Shown in pieces: positions 35,101-44,712 of a DNA stretch of 64,000 nucleotides. The stretch is from the NCBI GenBank assembly GCA_947172415.1, contig OX359190.1, positions 3,410,001 to 3,474,000 of the forward strand, given 5' to 3'. The notes beneath the pieces are model-generated. The model was not told where the DNA came from. It was given only the letters and a program-made list of their open reading frames with translations, and searched no databases. A program made the translations under genes and the position numbers. The DNA is from Chondrosia reniformis (lineage: Eukaryota; Porifera; Demospongiae; Chondrillida; Chondrillidae). Position 1 is the first letter of the stretch. Each line of letters starts with the position of its first letter.

Positions 35101-35705
35101 ACCTCAGGGGGCATGTATGGAATACAACCAGGGGCCGTTGTTGCCAAGTAGGCCTTATCGCGAGGGCAAAATCTGGCCTGTCCCAGGTCACTTAGCTTAG
35201 CTATTGTTCCACTAGCATTTAACAATATATTTCCAGGTTGAATGTCCCTGTGAAGAATTTGAGGGTCGTGTTCGTGCAAAAAATATATAGCTGAGGCTAT
35301 CTGACGACAGACGGACACTTGGTGCCTCTTAGAAAGGGTTCCTTTGTTGTGTTGTAAAAACTGCGACAAAGATTGCTGCATCAGTTCCATTACGAGCATT
35401 AAATGGTCACGCTGGCAACTGAAGATACCGAAGTATTTTACGATATGCGGATGTTTAGCCGTTTGTAGGATGTCTGCTTCTCTTTTGAAGTTCAATAAAA
35501 GGGTTTCTAAATTACCATCACTTCCAGCACCCTCGATAAGAATTTCGTGTATTTTCTTGATGGCCACAGGTCTAGATCCTTGTGTACCTTTGTACACAGT
35601 CGCATAAGCTCCTCTTCCTATGACATTTCTAACAGGATCGAAGACGACGGAGTCGCGTCCAACTGTAGGAACTTTGTCGATAATACTGCTTATAACGCTG
35701 CCCAT
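32113..35705 (-). CDS. TKL-like protein kinase fused to Kelch propeller
   Basis: Two exons (34836-35705 and 32113-33102) join in phase 0 into about 619 residues. The N-terminus MGSVISS fits the N-myristoylation pattern (Gly2, Ser6), suggesting membrane anchoring. The kinase domain (about 24-290) has the loop GRGAYA with Ala replacing the last Gly, VAIK (Lys50), an alpha-C Glu, HRD at 152-154 with Asn159, DLG in place of DFG at 173-175 and PPE at 199-201, so it looks catalytically competent. The C-terminal 330 residues form about six Kelch-type blades with repeated hydrophobic-GG pairs (FLCGGT, LALIGGH, LIIAGGK, MVVGGC, FIVFGGY), probably a substrate- or ligand-binding propeller. The linking intron holds a long foldback element. 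Close Kelch relatives lie at 43364 and 54328 without a kinase exon. Two separate genes remain possible, but the phase match and shared acceptor position favour fusion. Confidence 0.75.
33684..34055. mobile_element. Near-perfect foldback element (MITE-like), about 370 bp
   Basis: Arms of roughly 180 bases are almost exact inverse complements around a short centre near 33864-33880 (TACTAGAAGTAGGGATCGATG). The outer ends read GTTAAATAAAAACATTC and GAATGTTTTTATTTAAC. The left arm recurs at 63811-64000, and degraded relatives are near 11150, 21700 and 9371. There is no coding capacity, and it lies in the kinase-Kelch intron. The near-identity of the arms implies recent insertion or a mechanism that keeps them alike. 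Confidence 0.85.
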
Positions 35706-35775
35706 TTAGCTAGTCGACTATGATTATGCTTGTTGTAGAAATTATTTGTAAAGTTGTGTACGGTTTAGTTACGCT

Positions 35776-35783
35776 TGACGTAA
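35776..35783 (+). promoter_or_regulatory. CRE octamer TGACGTAA
   Basis: Exact match to the CRE variant bound by ATF/CREB and ATF2-Jun dimers, 71 bases upstream of the kinase-Kelch start codon. Confidence 0.45.
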
Positions 35784-35824
35784 CCTGTGGGCATGCCTAT
35801 AACCGCAGAGGGCAAAAAAACTCA

Positions 35825-35832
35825 TTACGTCA
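35825..35832 (-). promoter_or_regulatory. CRE octamer TGACGTAA, inverted
   Basis: Reads TTACGTCA on the plus strand, the exact inverse of the site 49 bases away. A pair of perfect sites in a likely promoter is less easily dismissed than a single one. Confidence 0.45.
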
Positions 35833-36179
35833 GAGTATTTACCCATAGCCGGGAAAAGTTGAATTTGAAGCTTATCCGCGAGAACGCCAAACCATTCACG
35901 TAATGTTCGTCCATACTATGCAAGTCCCTAGGCTAGAAAAACATGTAGGTGGCAAGGTCACGTTACACAAAAACAACATTCTTCCTGCAGAATAGACTCA
36001 TTGGCTATGTATACAAGACTACAGGAGTGTTACTTGGACGCGCTGGAACGGAAGTCACGTATTCTGGAACCCTGCTGAACGTATATGTACAGTGATAATC
36101 ATCTCATACGAGCATGATGTGTAGTTCATTTTAATTATATTTTTCCATGTATCTTTTGCAATAAAGGTATTAATGTCAG

Positions 36180-37330
36180 GGATGAAGTTCCAAAGTAACG
36201 AGTAGAATGTCAGTTTCCAAGTGATAAAGGACACAGCTTCATCTTTGTGTTACAACTACATGCAGTGTAACTAGTTGAGAGACTCAGCACTTCAGCTGGT
36301 AGAAGTAAGGTGGAGTGAGGTTCTTTAGCTACAATGAGGTCGCTTCAACCGGATGACTACAAGTGTATCTCTGTACTGTGACTAGCAGGAATGTTGAGGA
36401 ATGTGCCATTTCAGGAGGACCTTGTCAATAAAAGGTATATCGCTCTCTATGTGCATGAATTGACTGGATTTTCTGACCATTTGAAATCCGCCTTTTAACC
36501 TGTGGAAGTGTATGTACAATACATTATTTTATGCTGTTTGATAATATGATGTATTTACTTGTGGTTCAATCCTTTTGGAGAGATTTAAAGAAGTTATTCA
36601 TGATGACTGATGGACTATACTGGAGAGTGAGTTTTATGGATACTTGTGGTTTGCTTATCCCTTAAATTATTCATGATCATGTGCTCTTGACTTGTATTCT
36701 TATCCTTATAGGCTCGTAGTAATATGGTATATGCTGATCACTTGAGATCAGAAGGATACGATTATTTGGTATTATGCATTAAAGTGGAAAACTGAAAAAA
36801 AGAGAAGCGAACCCCATTATTACATGGGGGAGGGCTGTTTCACATAAGAAGGAGAGACTACCTGTATGCTGGTCCAGGGTATATCCCTTCAATTAAAGCT
36901 GCAGCCTATTACAGAGAAAGAAATTTATTCCCATAGATGCAGAAGACTCAGGTATATATTTGTGTGATGTTATATTGTACATGTGTGATGAAAAAGTTCA
37001 GGTTTGCATCTGATTAATTTGTCTCCTGAGTAGTGTTTTATAATCCCTTGTCAGACCACATGAGTTGGCAGTTTTTGGAGGTATTACCATTATTGACCAG
37101 TGGATTACAGCTCACGCAAAGTATTTCATTGGTATAAAGGAATTAATCAACTGTCACATATAAATTTGAAGATGGGAAGGTATACACCTTCAACTATTTA
37201 TATGCACAAACTTTTGGGACTATCCATAGGGAAAGTACCTTCAACTATATTTATGCGTCAGTGGGATTGATCCTGATAGCTGTGAAAAACCCAGTTACTG
37301 GCCTATGGTGCAATGACCCAACATTTTTTT
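36180..37330 (+). pseudogene. Ig-like domain fragments, decayed
   Basis: Short stretches resemble immunoglobulin-fold strands: DDYKCISV near 36354, and HWYKGINQLSHINLKMGRY near 37129. Frames break repeatedly. The block 36190-36550 recurs at 56635-56960, where one frame reads SAGDYKCTSDCTGTS, a typical strand-F motif with its cysteine. They are probably duplicated remnants of a surface or matrix protein gene. Intact exons were not found. Confidence 0.4.
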
Positions 37331-37406
37331 CTTTTTCGATGACAATCTTTACGTAATTTCAATATTGTTATAAAATAATGACACATTTTAGGTATGTTAT
37401 CAAAAG

Positions 37407-39265
37407 TTAAAGTTTGAAATCCTCTTTCAGCTTCTCAAGAATCTCTTCATGCACTCCATAGTCATCAGATGTTTGATGAAGCACTTTACAGAACAACCAG
37501 AACTGCTTTACTGTACCAGCAGTCAGCAAGTGCTTCATAAAGATCTTGTTTGTTTCCTTCCTGCTATCAGCTCTCTCAATCTTCTCATACACCTGTTGAG
37601 TGATCACTGGCACTCCTTCCACTCCTTGATAGAGCTCGTCAACTATCTTGTTGACAACCAAATTGCTTAAGAGGTAAAGCTAGTATTTAGTCTGCAAGGT
37701 CTCTCGCCAATTTTCAACATCTACGTAAGTGTAAGAAGCAACAGTTTTAAATACAATCTTCTACTATACAAATCTGTAGTCTTAAAATTACTACATGTAC
37801 AGGTAGTAAGAACAGAAGAAATTTAAAAACAACCTTACTTCAAATAACACACAATGCTCATATATACACTAACTTTTAAGCTGTCCAGGTTCAACGCTAG
37901 CATGCTTGCTTGGATGCAAAGATCGAGCACGCTTGCTTGGATGCAAAGATTGAGCACTCCCTCTTGTGTCAGAGTGGTCACGCCCACATGTGTCAAACTG
38001 GTGTGAATTACTTGGGTTAGAGGACTGCCCATTTGATGAAGGCTGGTCTTGGAAGGCTAGGAACTGCTCTCCATCAAATTCAATTGGTTTAGCCTCACAC
38101 AACTGTAGTATAGGAATTATATAAGCTTTACATTCTTCATGTACATACCCACATAATTACTATGCTAAAAAGATAATATTAAAGTTAAAATAAATGAGAC
38201 TTATGGAAATGGTGTCACTGCCATGTTCTTTAGCAACCCAAACAGACTCTCTTGGAGATAATGGCTTCACTTTGTTCAGTCTGGTACACAGACCCCTTCT
38301 CTGGTTGCCATCTTTAAATTGCAGAAGATGCAAAGTGGAGATCTCACAGTAACGGCAAATGACACCATCCTCTAAAGTAGCCTTTTGGGCTAAAAACTCG
38401 CTTCCGAAAACGGCTTTACTTACGAAAGCAATTCGGTCTTTTATTTCCATTCTGATATACTTGCAGAGCTCAGTCAAAGAGAGACCAAGCTGAGAAAAGT
38501 CTGCTGGAACCAGCAGTTGGAGGTGAATGAGGTCCTCCTTTTGGAAAAGGAGGATGTGCGCATTATCTTGGGAGAAATAGAATTGTGTACTGTCAGATTG
38601 ACTGGGACAGTACTCCCACTGGCTTCCATCAATGTATGCTGGCTTGATCTGCTGATCCTCAAGTGCTTGTCTGCTACTTGCAATGTCCACGGCCAGTCTG
38701 TGGAATAGACCAGTTGGTATGCAGGTATACCTCTGATATTGGACGGAATGGAATGAGAAAGTGAATCCCAAAGTGGCCACAGATGCTTCAGGTAGGTGGA
38801 TCTGCCTCTCAGGAAGGACTGCTGAAATGAAGTAGTGTGTCTCCTTCTCTCTCACTTTGGTTGCAATACCAATATGTATATACCAGCACCTCCAGGAGCC
38901 ATCTTGTTGGGATGTCAGCATTGATACATAGCTGTTGAAACAATTTTTCAGAAACAATTCATGAATTACTCCTTTTTCCTTGAAGTTACGTAGCTCTGGA
39001 CTAGACGATTCACTTGGGCCATACTGGACTGACAGCACTTTGGACATTTCTTTGTACAGAAAGGTTGCATCTTTACAGATCCACTGCTCTTTGTACTCAT
39101 TCAGGTCAAAGTACAATAGAACCCAAGGCTGTGAAACAGGTTGAGCAGTGCAAGGAGCTGTCTGTCATGATCTACTGGTTGGATGAATTGGCATCGGAGG
39201 CAGAACTCTTTCAGTTCTGTGAGTTTCCACATCTTCCTTTCTATGCTAGATGTGATTAGTTGAAA
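37407..39265 (-). pseudogene. Roc-COR-CARD gene relic (truncated copy)
   Basis: This matches the last three exons of the gene at 48627-51725: a COR-domain part (about 38160-39265), a linker exon (about 37877-38104) and a CARD exon (37407-37721). Similarity stops at about 39265, just past the COR start, so the whole Roc GTPase part with its P-loop is missing. Breaks compared with the intact relative are a one-base deletion near 39108, a second frame change near 38945 compensated near 38880, and an in-frame TAG at 37680-37682 replacing a conserved Trp in the CARD. The linker exon has gained repeats of the peptide SLHPSK. It is clearly non-functional as a Roco protein. A truncated product from the downstream part is possible but unsupported. 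Confidence 0.8.
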
Positions 39266-39445
39266 TTGGACCACCTCTTCTATTTTGGTCCCCCCCTCTC
39301 AAACTAGGTACTTACATATGTGTGTGTACAAGGTAAGGATAATTAAGAACATACAAATAGTGAAATATAGCAAAGGCAAATACAGAATATAGAATATAAA
39401 CTACAAATCTTCAATATATATATATATAAACATTGTGTTCAGGTA

Positions 39446-40030
39446 TCAGGTAGAACATAAAGCACAAACCCATGCATGGTTAAATACATTAGCAAGAGAA
39501 AGAGACAGCATGCAACTTTCATTGTACCACTGGACGCATACACTGCACTGGTACATGTCATCTTCTCCAATCACCCAGATTCCCCTACAGATGCAGTAGA
39601 TGCTTTCAATCTCCCTCCCAACCACTCTGTTCTTCTTGAACTTCAGTTCCTTTGTTGTTGGGAATGGCTCCATCTGCTGTCTTAGGAGGCAAAGTCTCAG
39701 GTGCTCCCTCATCGCCCCTTGATTGAAAGTAAGGGTTGCAGTGTCTTGGCCATGGACCAGGGCCACTGCAAATGCAATGGCAAAAAGCCCACAATCTGAT
39801 CCGCCAGTTTGCTGCTGTACGTATACCTTCGTCATTGTCATTCTCGGCGTTAAGGTGTACAGCATGGTCGCAAGCTGCCTGCGGACTGTGGTGGAGACTT
39901 CTGTCTGCATTAAGCTATCGAAGATTTCAACTTCCCTGCTTTGGCACTTACGATTGGATGTGCAGACCCAGTGGTTGTTGTCGTGAACAATCTGTACAAA
40001 CTTCATATTCCAGTCCCATCCTTCAGGGTA
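39446..40030 (-). CDS. Ulp1/SENP-like cysteine protease with PHD-like finger (3' exon)
   Basis: An exon of 195 codons runs from an acceptor at 40031 to TAG. The first part shows the C48 (Ulp1) catalytic pattern: HW in DNNHWVCTSN, Asp in VEIFDS, Gln in VQQQTGGSDCG and the nucleophile Cys in SDCG. The C-terminal 55 residues form a PHD-like zinc finger (YCICR, MYQCSVC, WYNESC, WVCALC) in which the usual His of the C4HC3 pattern is Asn. Ulp1 domains of this stand-alone type with a finger are common in animal transposons and their domesticated derivatives. The N-terminal half of the protease fold must lie in upstream exons. A short ATG-started frame at about 40078-40186 is a weak candidate. There is no break inside the exon. 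Confidence 0.55.
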   Translation of the reverse strand, partial: YPEGWDWNMKFVQIVHDNNHWVCTSNRKCQSREVEIFDSLMQTEVSTTVRRQLATMLYTLTPRMTMTKVYVQQQTGGSDCGLFAIAFAVALVHGQDTATLTFNQGAMREHLRLCLLRQQMEPFPTTKELKFKKNRVVGREIESIYCICRGIWVIGEDDMYQCSVCVQWYNESCMLSLSLANVFNHAWVCALCST

Positions 40031-41280
40031 CTTGTATTGGCTACCTTACTGTCTCTGCAACAACGTACTTTTTCGCTTATTCTAGGATTTCATCCTCTAG
40101 AACGCTATCTCCACTGTTCTCCTCGCTCATCTCGGTTTCACAATCGATTTTGTTCGAAGAAATGACGATTACACCTTGTATAGTCATCACACCTCTACTG
40201 TTCCCGCCAATTTTAATGGCATAAATGAACAGGGGGGCCAAATTCGGCAAAGCGGAACCGATTCAGCAGGCACTACGCTGCCGTTTTAGGCCCGGGGGAA
40301 CTAATTCGGCGGGGGAACTTTTACAGCATGACAACTCAAATTGTCAATTGTTCCAAAACATGCTGTACATGGCCCAGTGGAGAAGAAGAAATTCTTTATC
40401 CTAATCCAAAACATTCGCTATGTTTAGTTCCCTATAGGCCTTCACTCTACAGTAGATGTGGCATGTAAGTGAAATGGTATGATAGATTATTCCTACAGCA
40501 TGTACATAATTTTATACAAAGTGCAAGTTGTGTTTATAAACAAACACACAATTAAAAGGTCACTAATTATCAAACCACTTGAAGTTCTGTTTATAAACAA
40601 ACAAACATGGATGGATTAGGCCTTAGGGCAATCACTTTTAGAAGTAAGCTTCAATATTCAAAACATTGAGATGTTTGCAAACCAATTGCAAATACCATAC
40701 ATTTTAGAAATTATCGGAAATATATTGATTTCTTCCATTATAGTTCCAAAAAGAGACGCATAACACATTTATGATAAACAGTAGCTTCACAAGAATGTTG
40801 GGGAACAATTATAAGTAACCATGCAACTCAGTCAATCCCACATAAGGACTTTTCAGTAGTGCTTAAAAGAGGAATATTTGATAGCCTGCATAAATGAAAT
40901 CATCGTGGTCTTTGAAGGCTGTGCTAGCAGTGATATCTTAGTTGTGGGTGCGTGATCTACTTTTATAAGACCTTTACATGTTACTCCCTACACAATGCAC
41001 ATGCTATCTATATATATACGTATACAGATATACACATTCAATCAATGTAGTATATCATTCTCAAATGATAAGAATGCTACATTATCATTGAGAATGTTAC
41101 TGAAAAAACTGAAACTATTTTACTGTACCTTTATGAATTTACTTGAACAAGGAACACCAGATTTAAAACACGGTACCTCTCTCAGTTGAATGATCTGACT
41201 AGTATTATGACAACATATTCACTGCTAAATGGCTGTAATCATGAAGATTTAATTGGTAGCAATTTACCCTTTCTGCTGTT
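40031..41280. other. Spacer with duplicated fragments
   Basis: No gene was recognised beyond the weak short frame near 40078. A block near 40335-40400 (GCTGTACATGGCCCAGTGGAG) recurs at 52950-53010. Confidence 0.45.
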
Positions 41281-43229
41281 GACAAGTGGCTCAACTAATA
41301 ATCTATAACTATAATCACTTGTACGTACACAGGACGAGGAAACATTCAAGTTGATACATACGTACGTACGTAGGTCTACATACATGTGACAATAAACACT
41401 CTAAGAAATCAGACAATGAAGCTAACAATTCTAGCGGATAATACTTTAAATATTTACTTTCTCACTTCAAATGCAAAGAGCAAGGAAGACTTAACAGTCT
41501 TTGCTAGCGGAAACAAGTTAATATACTTAAACACATACGTATCAGCGCTGAGCCTCGTATATATATATATATATACGTATATCTATAGAACACACTCGTA
41601 GGAGAAAATTAATCTAAAGCAATACAGGTTTTGTTAACATTGAAAATAGGAAATAAAACCTTCTAATGTTTCTATTTTAAAGTGCACGCGAAGTGCGCAA
41701 CGAATGTTAACATAACTTTAAAACGTTAACATACATATCTTGTACTGTAATTAGCTACTAGCTTACAGCCTACATTATGTATAATTTAATTACTTCATAT
41801 AAAGACAATTGTGTTATCACTATGATTCTCAGACATCAGTACTTCACATAAACTTAAGCTTTTAGAGAACAGAAACTAGACACTTTTAGTTCGGCTAAGT
41901 CAATGTATTATTATTATTATTAGAGTGCCCATGCATACAATGAATGTAGAAAAAGCAAACCAACAGTGGTCAAGGGGCACAGGGCTATACCTGGACACGT
42001 ATAAACCATCGCCATTTAAGGCTACCAGGCCGCACTTCCCAGACAGTTACATACAAGCACCAAGTTCGGAGGTGGTGCATCATATTAGTGATAAGTGTTT
42101 GGTGTGGTGTATGTGGGTGGATGGGGTTGAATACAGCAATATAAGGTGAATAAATTATACATATGAATAATAATTTAAAACGTTTATATGAATAAAACTG
42201 GGGTGGTAAGCAGGTGAGGGAGCCATGGGGGTAATTGCCAGGGTAGGTACGTTTTTTCCATGCACATTGTCAATAGTAATTAATTCTTTTACTTTTACAG
42301 GCCTCTCTTAATACAACTAATAACTTCTCTTCATATGTTTTACTGTCAAAACTATTATCCATTTCTTTTAACTCTTCCAGCAGACTAGTTCTTACATTTC
42401 TTTTACTAGACTTTCCACACCTAAAGATAAAATTGGCACAGTACTAGTCTTCCACTTCTATTAAGTTGCAATTTTGGTATATTCTATCATCCCTTTCAAT
42501 CTGTTACCACCCTCCCTCTTCATTCCTTATAGTCTAGCTGTACCACCTCTCAGTTTGGCTATCAAACGTTTAACCTCTCTACTTCTAATTTCAGTGCTAT
42601 AACTTGGTTCCTCACTATCCATCAGACTGGCTAGTTCCGTCAGTTTACTACTACCATTTATACTATCATCCCATTCCCTCTTAATTTCTCTTGTTTATAT
42701 GTCGGTGAAGTTAGAGCAGTCGATATACTTAAAGCACTTTCCCTCTTATTAACATTCACTAACAAATCTATTTGACTTTATTTATCTCTCTTACACTTCA
42801 ACAGGTAAACCTGATTTAAGAACTTAGTCATTATCTGCCTAAAATCTAGATGTTGACGACTATTTTTCACTAGTAAATGGCTGACTTTTGGCTGCCAAAT
42901 AAAACTTCGTAGCAATTTACTCAAATTGTTGTTACTTAGTTAGCAGTATATTAATTGTGTCTATTCCTTATGCATTCCTGCACCATCTTATAACTATATA
43001 ATCACACGAACGTACACAGGACGAGAAATTAATATTCTGCAAATTACATGCAAGAAATCGTTTTACAACTTGGCACTTTATAAAACGTACACACTCTACT
43101 TTCTCCTTCAAACGCAAAGAGCAGATGATACAAGAAGATTTCTAACAGTCCCCGTTAGTGGAAACAAGTTAACATTTAAACTGGTGAGAGCGTTCGTAGG
43201 ACACACTCGTACGAGAACTTTAAAGCAAT
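41281..43229. repeat. Duplicated non-coding segment with LINE relics
   Basis: 41290-41740 is a diverged relative of 43000-43400 and of 54050-54330 (shared GGAAACAAGTTAA and GAAGTGCGCAAC blocks). At 41908 an ATT microsatellite adjoins a degraded repeat. On the minus strand at about 42290-42700 a decayed frame contains ELASLMDSEEPSY and KLRGGTARL, resembling a LINE C-terminal region. No gene was recognised. Confidence 0.45.
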
Positions 43230-43376
43230 ACAAGTCTTGTTAGCATTGGCACGCACTTCGTGGACACTGAGCACACAAGTTAGGTGACTCGAACGAAAGA
43301 AATTAAACCTTCTATAATGTTTCTATTTGAAGGAGAAAGTGCACGCGAAGTGCGCAACTAATGCTAACAAGACTTG
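43230..43376. repeat. Short foldback at the Kelch 3' end
   Basis: The ends ACAAGTCTTGTTAGCATTGG and TAATGCTAACAAGACTTGT are inverted, and inside them are CGCACTTCG and CGAAGTGCG. The same structure is at 54245-54393. It overlaps the codons after the likely Kelch exon donor. Confidence 0.6.
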
Positions 43377-44263
43377 TTATACTTTAATGTTTTGTAATTA
43401 AATAAGTTACCAACCTCAACTGCAATATCGTACTGTACAGCTTTTGTCTGATATTGTTCTCCTCCAAAGTCTTCTCCTCCAATGGTGAGAAAAGTAGTTT
43501 CGTTGAGGGAAGCCGTACAATTGAAGTGATAAGACGTTTCTTTACTAATTTGTGTCCACTTCTTCTCGAAAATGAAGATTCCTTTTGAACCTACTATGAC
43601 TGGTAGGGTGCTGTATTGTAAAAGTGAACTGTTCCATGGTACATTCTCGAGCTCTTCCAAGTGATGTACAACATTATTGGTAAGCGAAGCCATTCTCCAA
43701 AAATATCCATAGCTGTAGTAGTCGCAGATGTAAATGTATTCACCACACAATGCCATGTGGTGTGATGATAATGGTCGAGGAAGTTTAAGATTCGACTGGA
43801 TCCACTTTCTCTTCTTAATATCCAGGAATTTAATTGTGTTTACACTGCCATATGCTCCAGACATAATTACTAAGTCTTCAATAGCAAGAACCCCTGGACT
43901 GGATCGGGCAGTGTATATTGGAGGATATAGCTCTAACCATTCTTCACCTGTCCATGTCACTAGCTTGTTTGTAGGAGTGCCAAGAATGTCCCAACCTCCT
44001 ATCAGAGTTAACTGATCTTTTATGATGGTGGCTCCACTGAGAGAATACAGAGATGGAGGTAGTCTTGACCATTTCTTCGTGGGTACATTGTATACCTGAA
44101 CGATCCGTACAGATGCTGCATTTTCACATAATCCTCCGTAGACAAATACACTTTCGTAAAGTGTAACTGCATGTCCTGATCGAGTTCCAATCGGCACTTC
44201 TGGTATTTTAGTTGATTTTAGGAAGTGACCTCCTCCAGCTGTAAGGAGATCACTTCGAAATAC
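43364..44263 (-). CDS. Kelch-propeller exon without a kinase partner (copy A)
   Basis: Open from an acceptor at 44264 to a stop at 43364. The coding exon more likely ends at a GTTGGT donor next to 43415. It begins VFRSDLLTAGGG in the same phase as the second exon of the kinase-Kelch gene (IFQSGLL). About six Kelch blades follow, marked by VFVYGG, LTLIGGW and LTIGGE, with the conserved block HHMALCGEYIYIC matching HQMVLCGSYIYIC in the kinase-Kelch protein. No kinase exon is found upstream as far as the next gene, so this looks like a detached second exon. It may be a relic, or may be spliced to a distant or different first exon. The frame is unbroken. Confidence 0.55.
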   Translation of the reverse strand, partial: VFRSDLLTAGGGHFLKSTKIPEVPIGTRSGHAVTLYESVFVYGGLCENAASVRIVQVYNVPTKKWSRLPPSLYSLSGATIIKDQLTLIGGWDILGTPTNKLVTWTGEEWLELYPPIYTARSSPGVLAIEDLVIMSGAYGSVNTIKFLDIKKRKWIQSNLKLPRPLSSHHMALCGEYIYICDYYSYGYFWRMASLTNNVVHHLEELENVPWNSSLLQYSTLPVIVGSKGIFIFEKKWTQISKETSYHFNCTASLNETTFLTIGGEDFGGEQYQTKAVQYDIAVEVGNLFNYKTLKYNKSC

Positions 44264-44712
44264 CTAATTAGAGACAAGAAGAAAAGATAATCTACACTGT
44301 TTGGAAAAACTGAATGACATGGAAGGAGCAAGTTCTGTAGCAGCTTATTGCAAAAACACTTTGAGGCCTGTAAGTGCCATAAACCTTAAAATATTCTTAA
44401 TGTGCATGCATGGCTCATAGTTTAATAATGCTCATATTTTAAACTTTATAATGTTTACAGTGACAAGCTAATTGCCACCAGTAGAGGTTATTCAGTTACG
44501 GAAAGATTACGAATCAGTTCCTCGCTTTCTAACTTGTCCCCTAAAAGGATATGAATCGCGTGTGTCTCTTCGCTCTATAGTTGACTGGTTTGGTTTAGGT
44601 TTTACACGGACCCAACAACTGTAATTGTAATCCCATGAATAACATTATGAGAGCCCTTAAATTGAATTAAATTGAATTATTCATATCATAATGTTATTCA
44701 TTTGTTCTCCTT

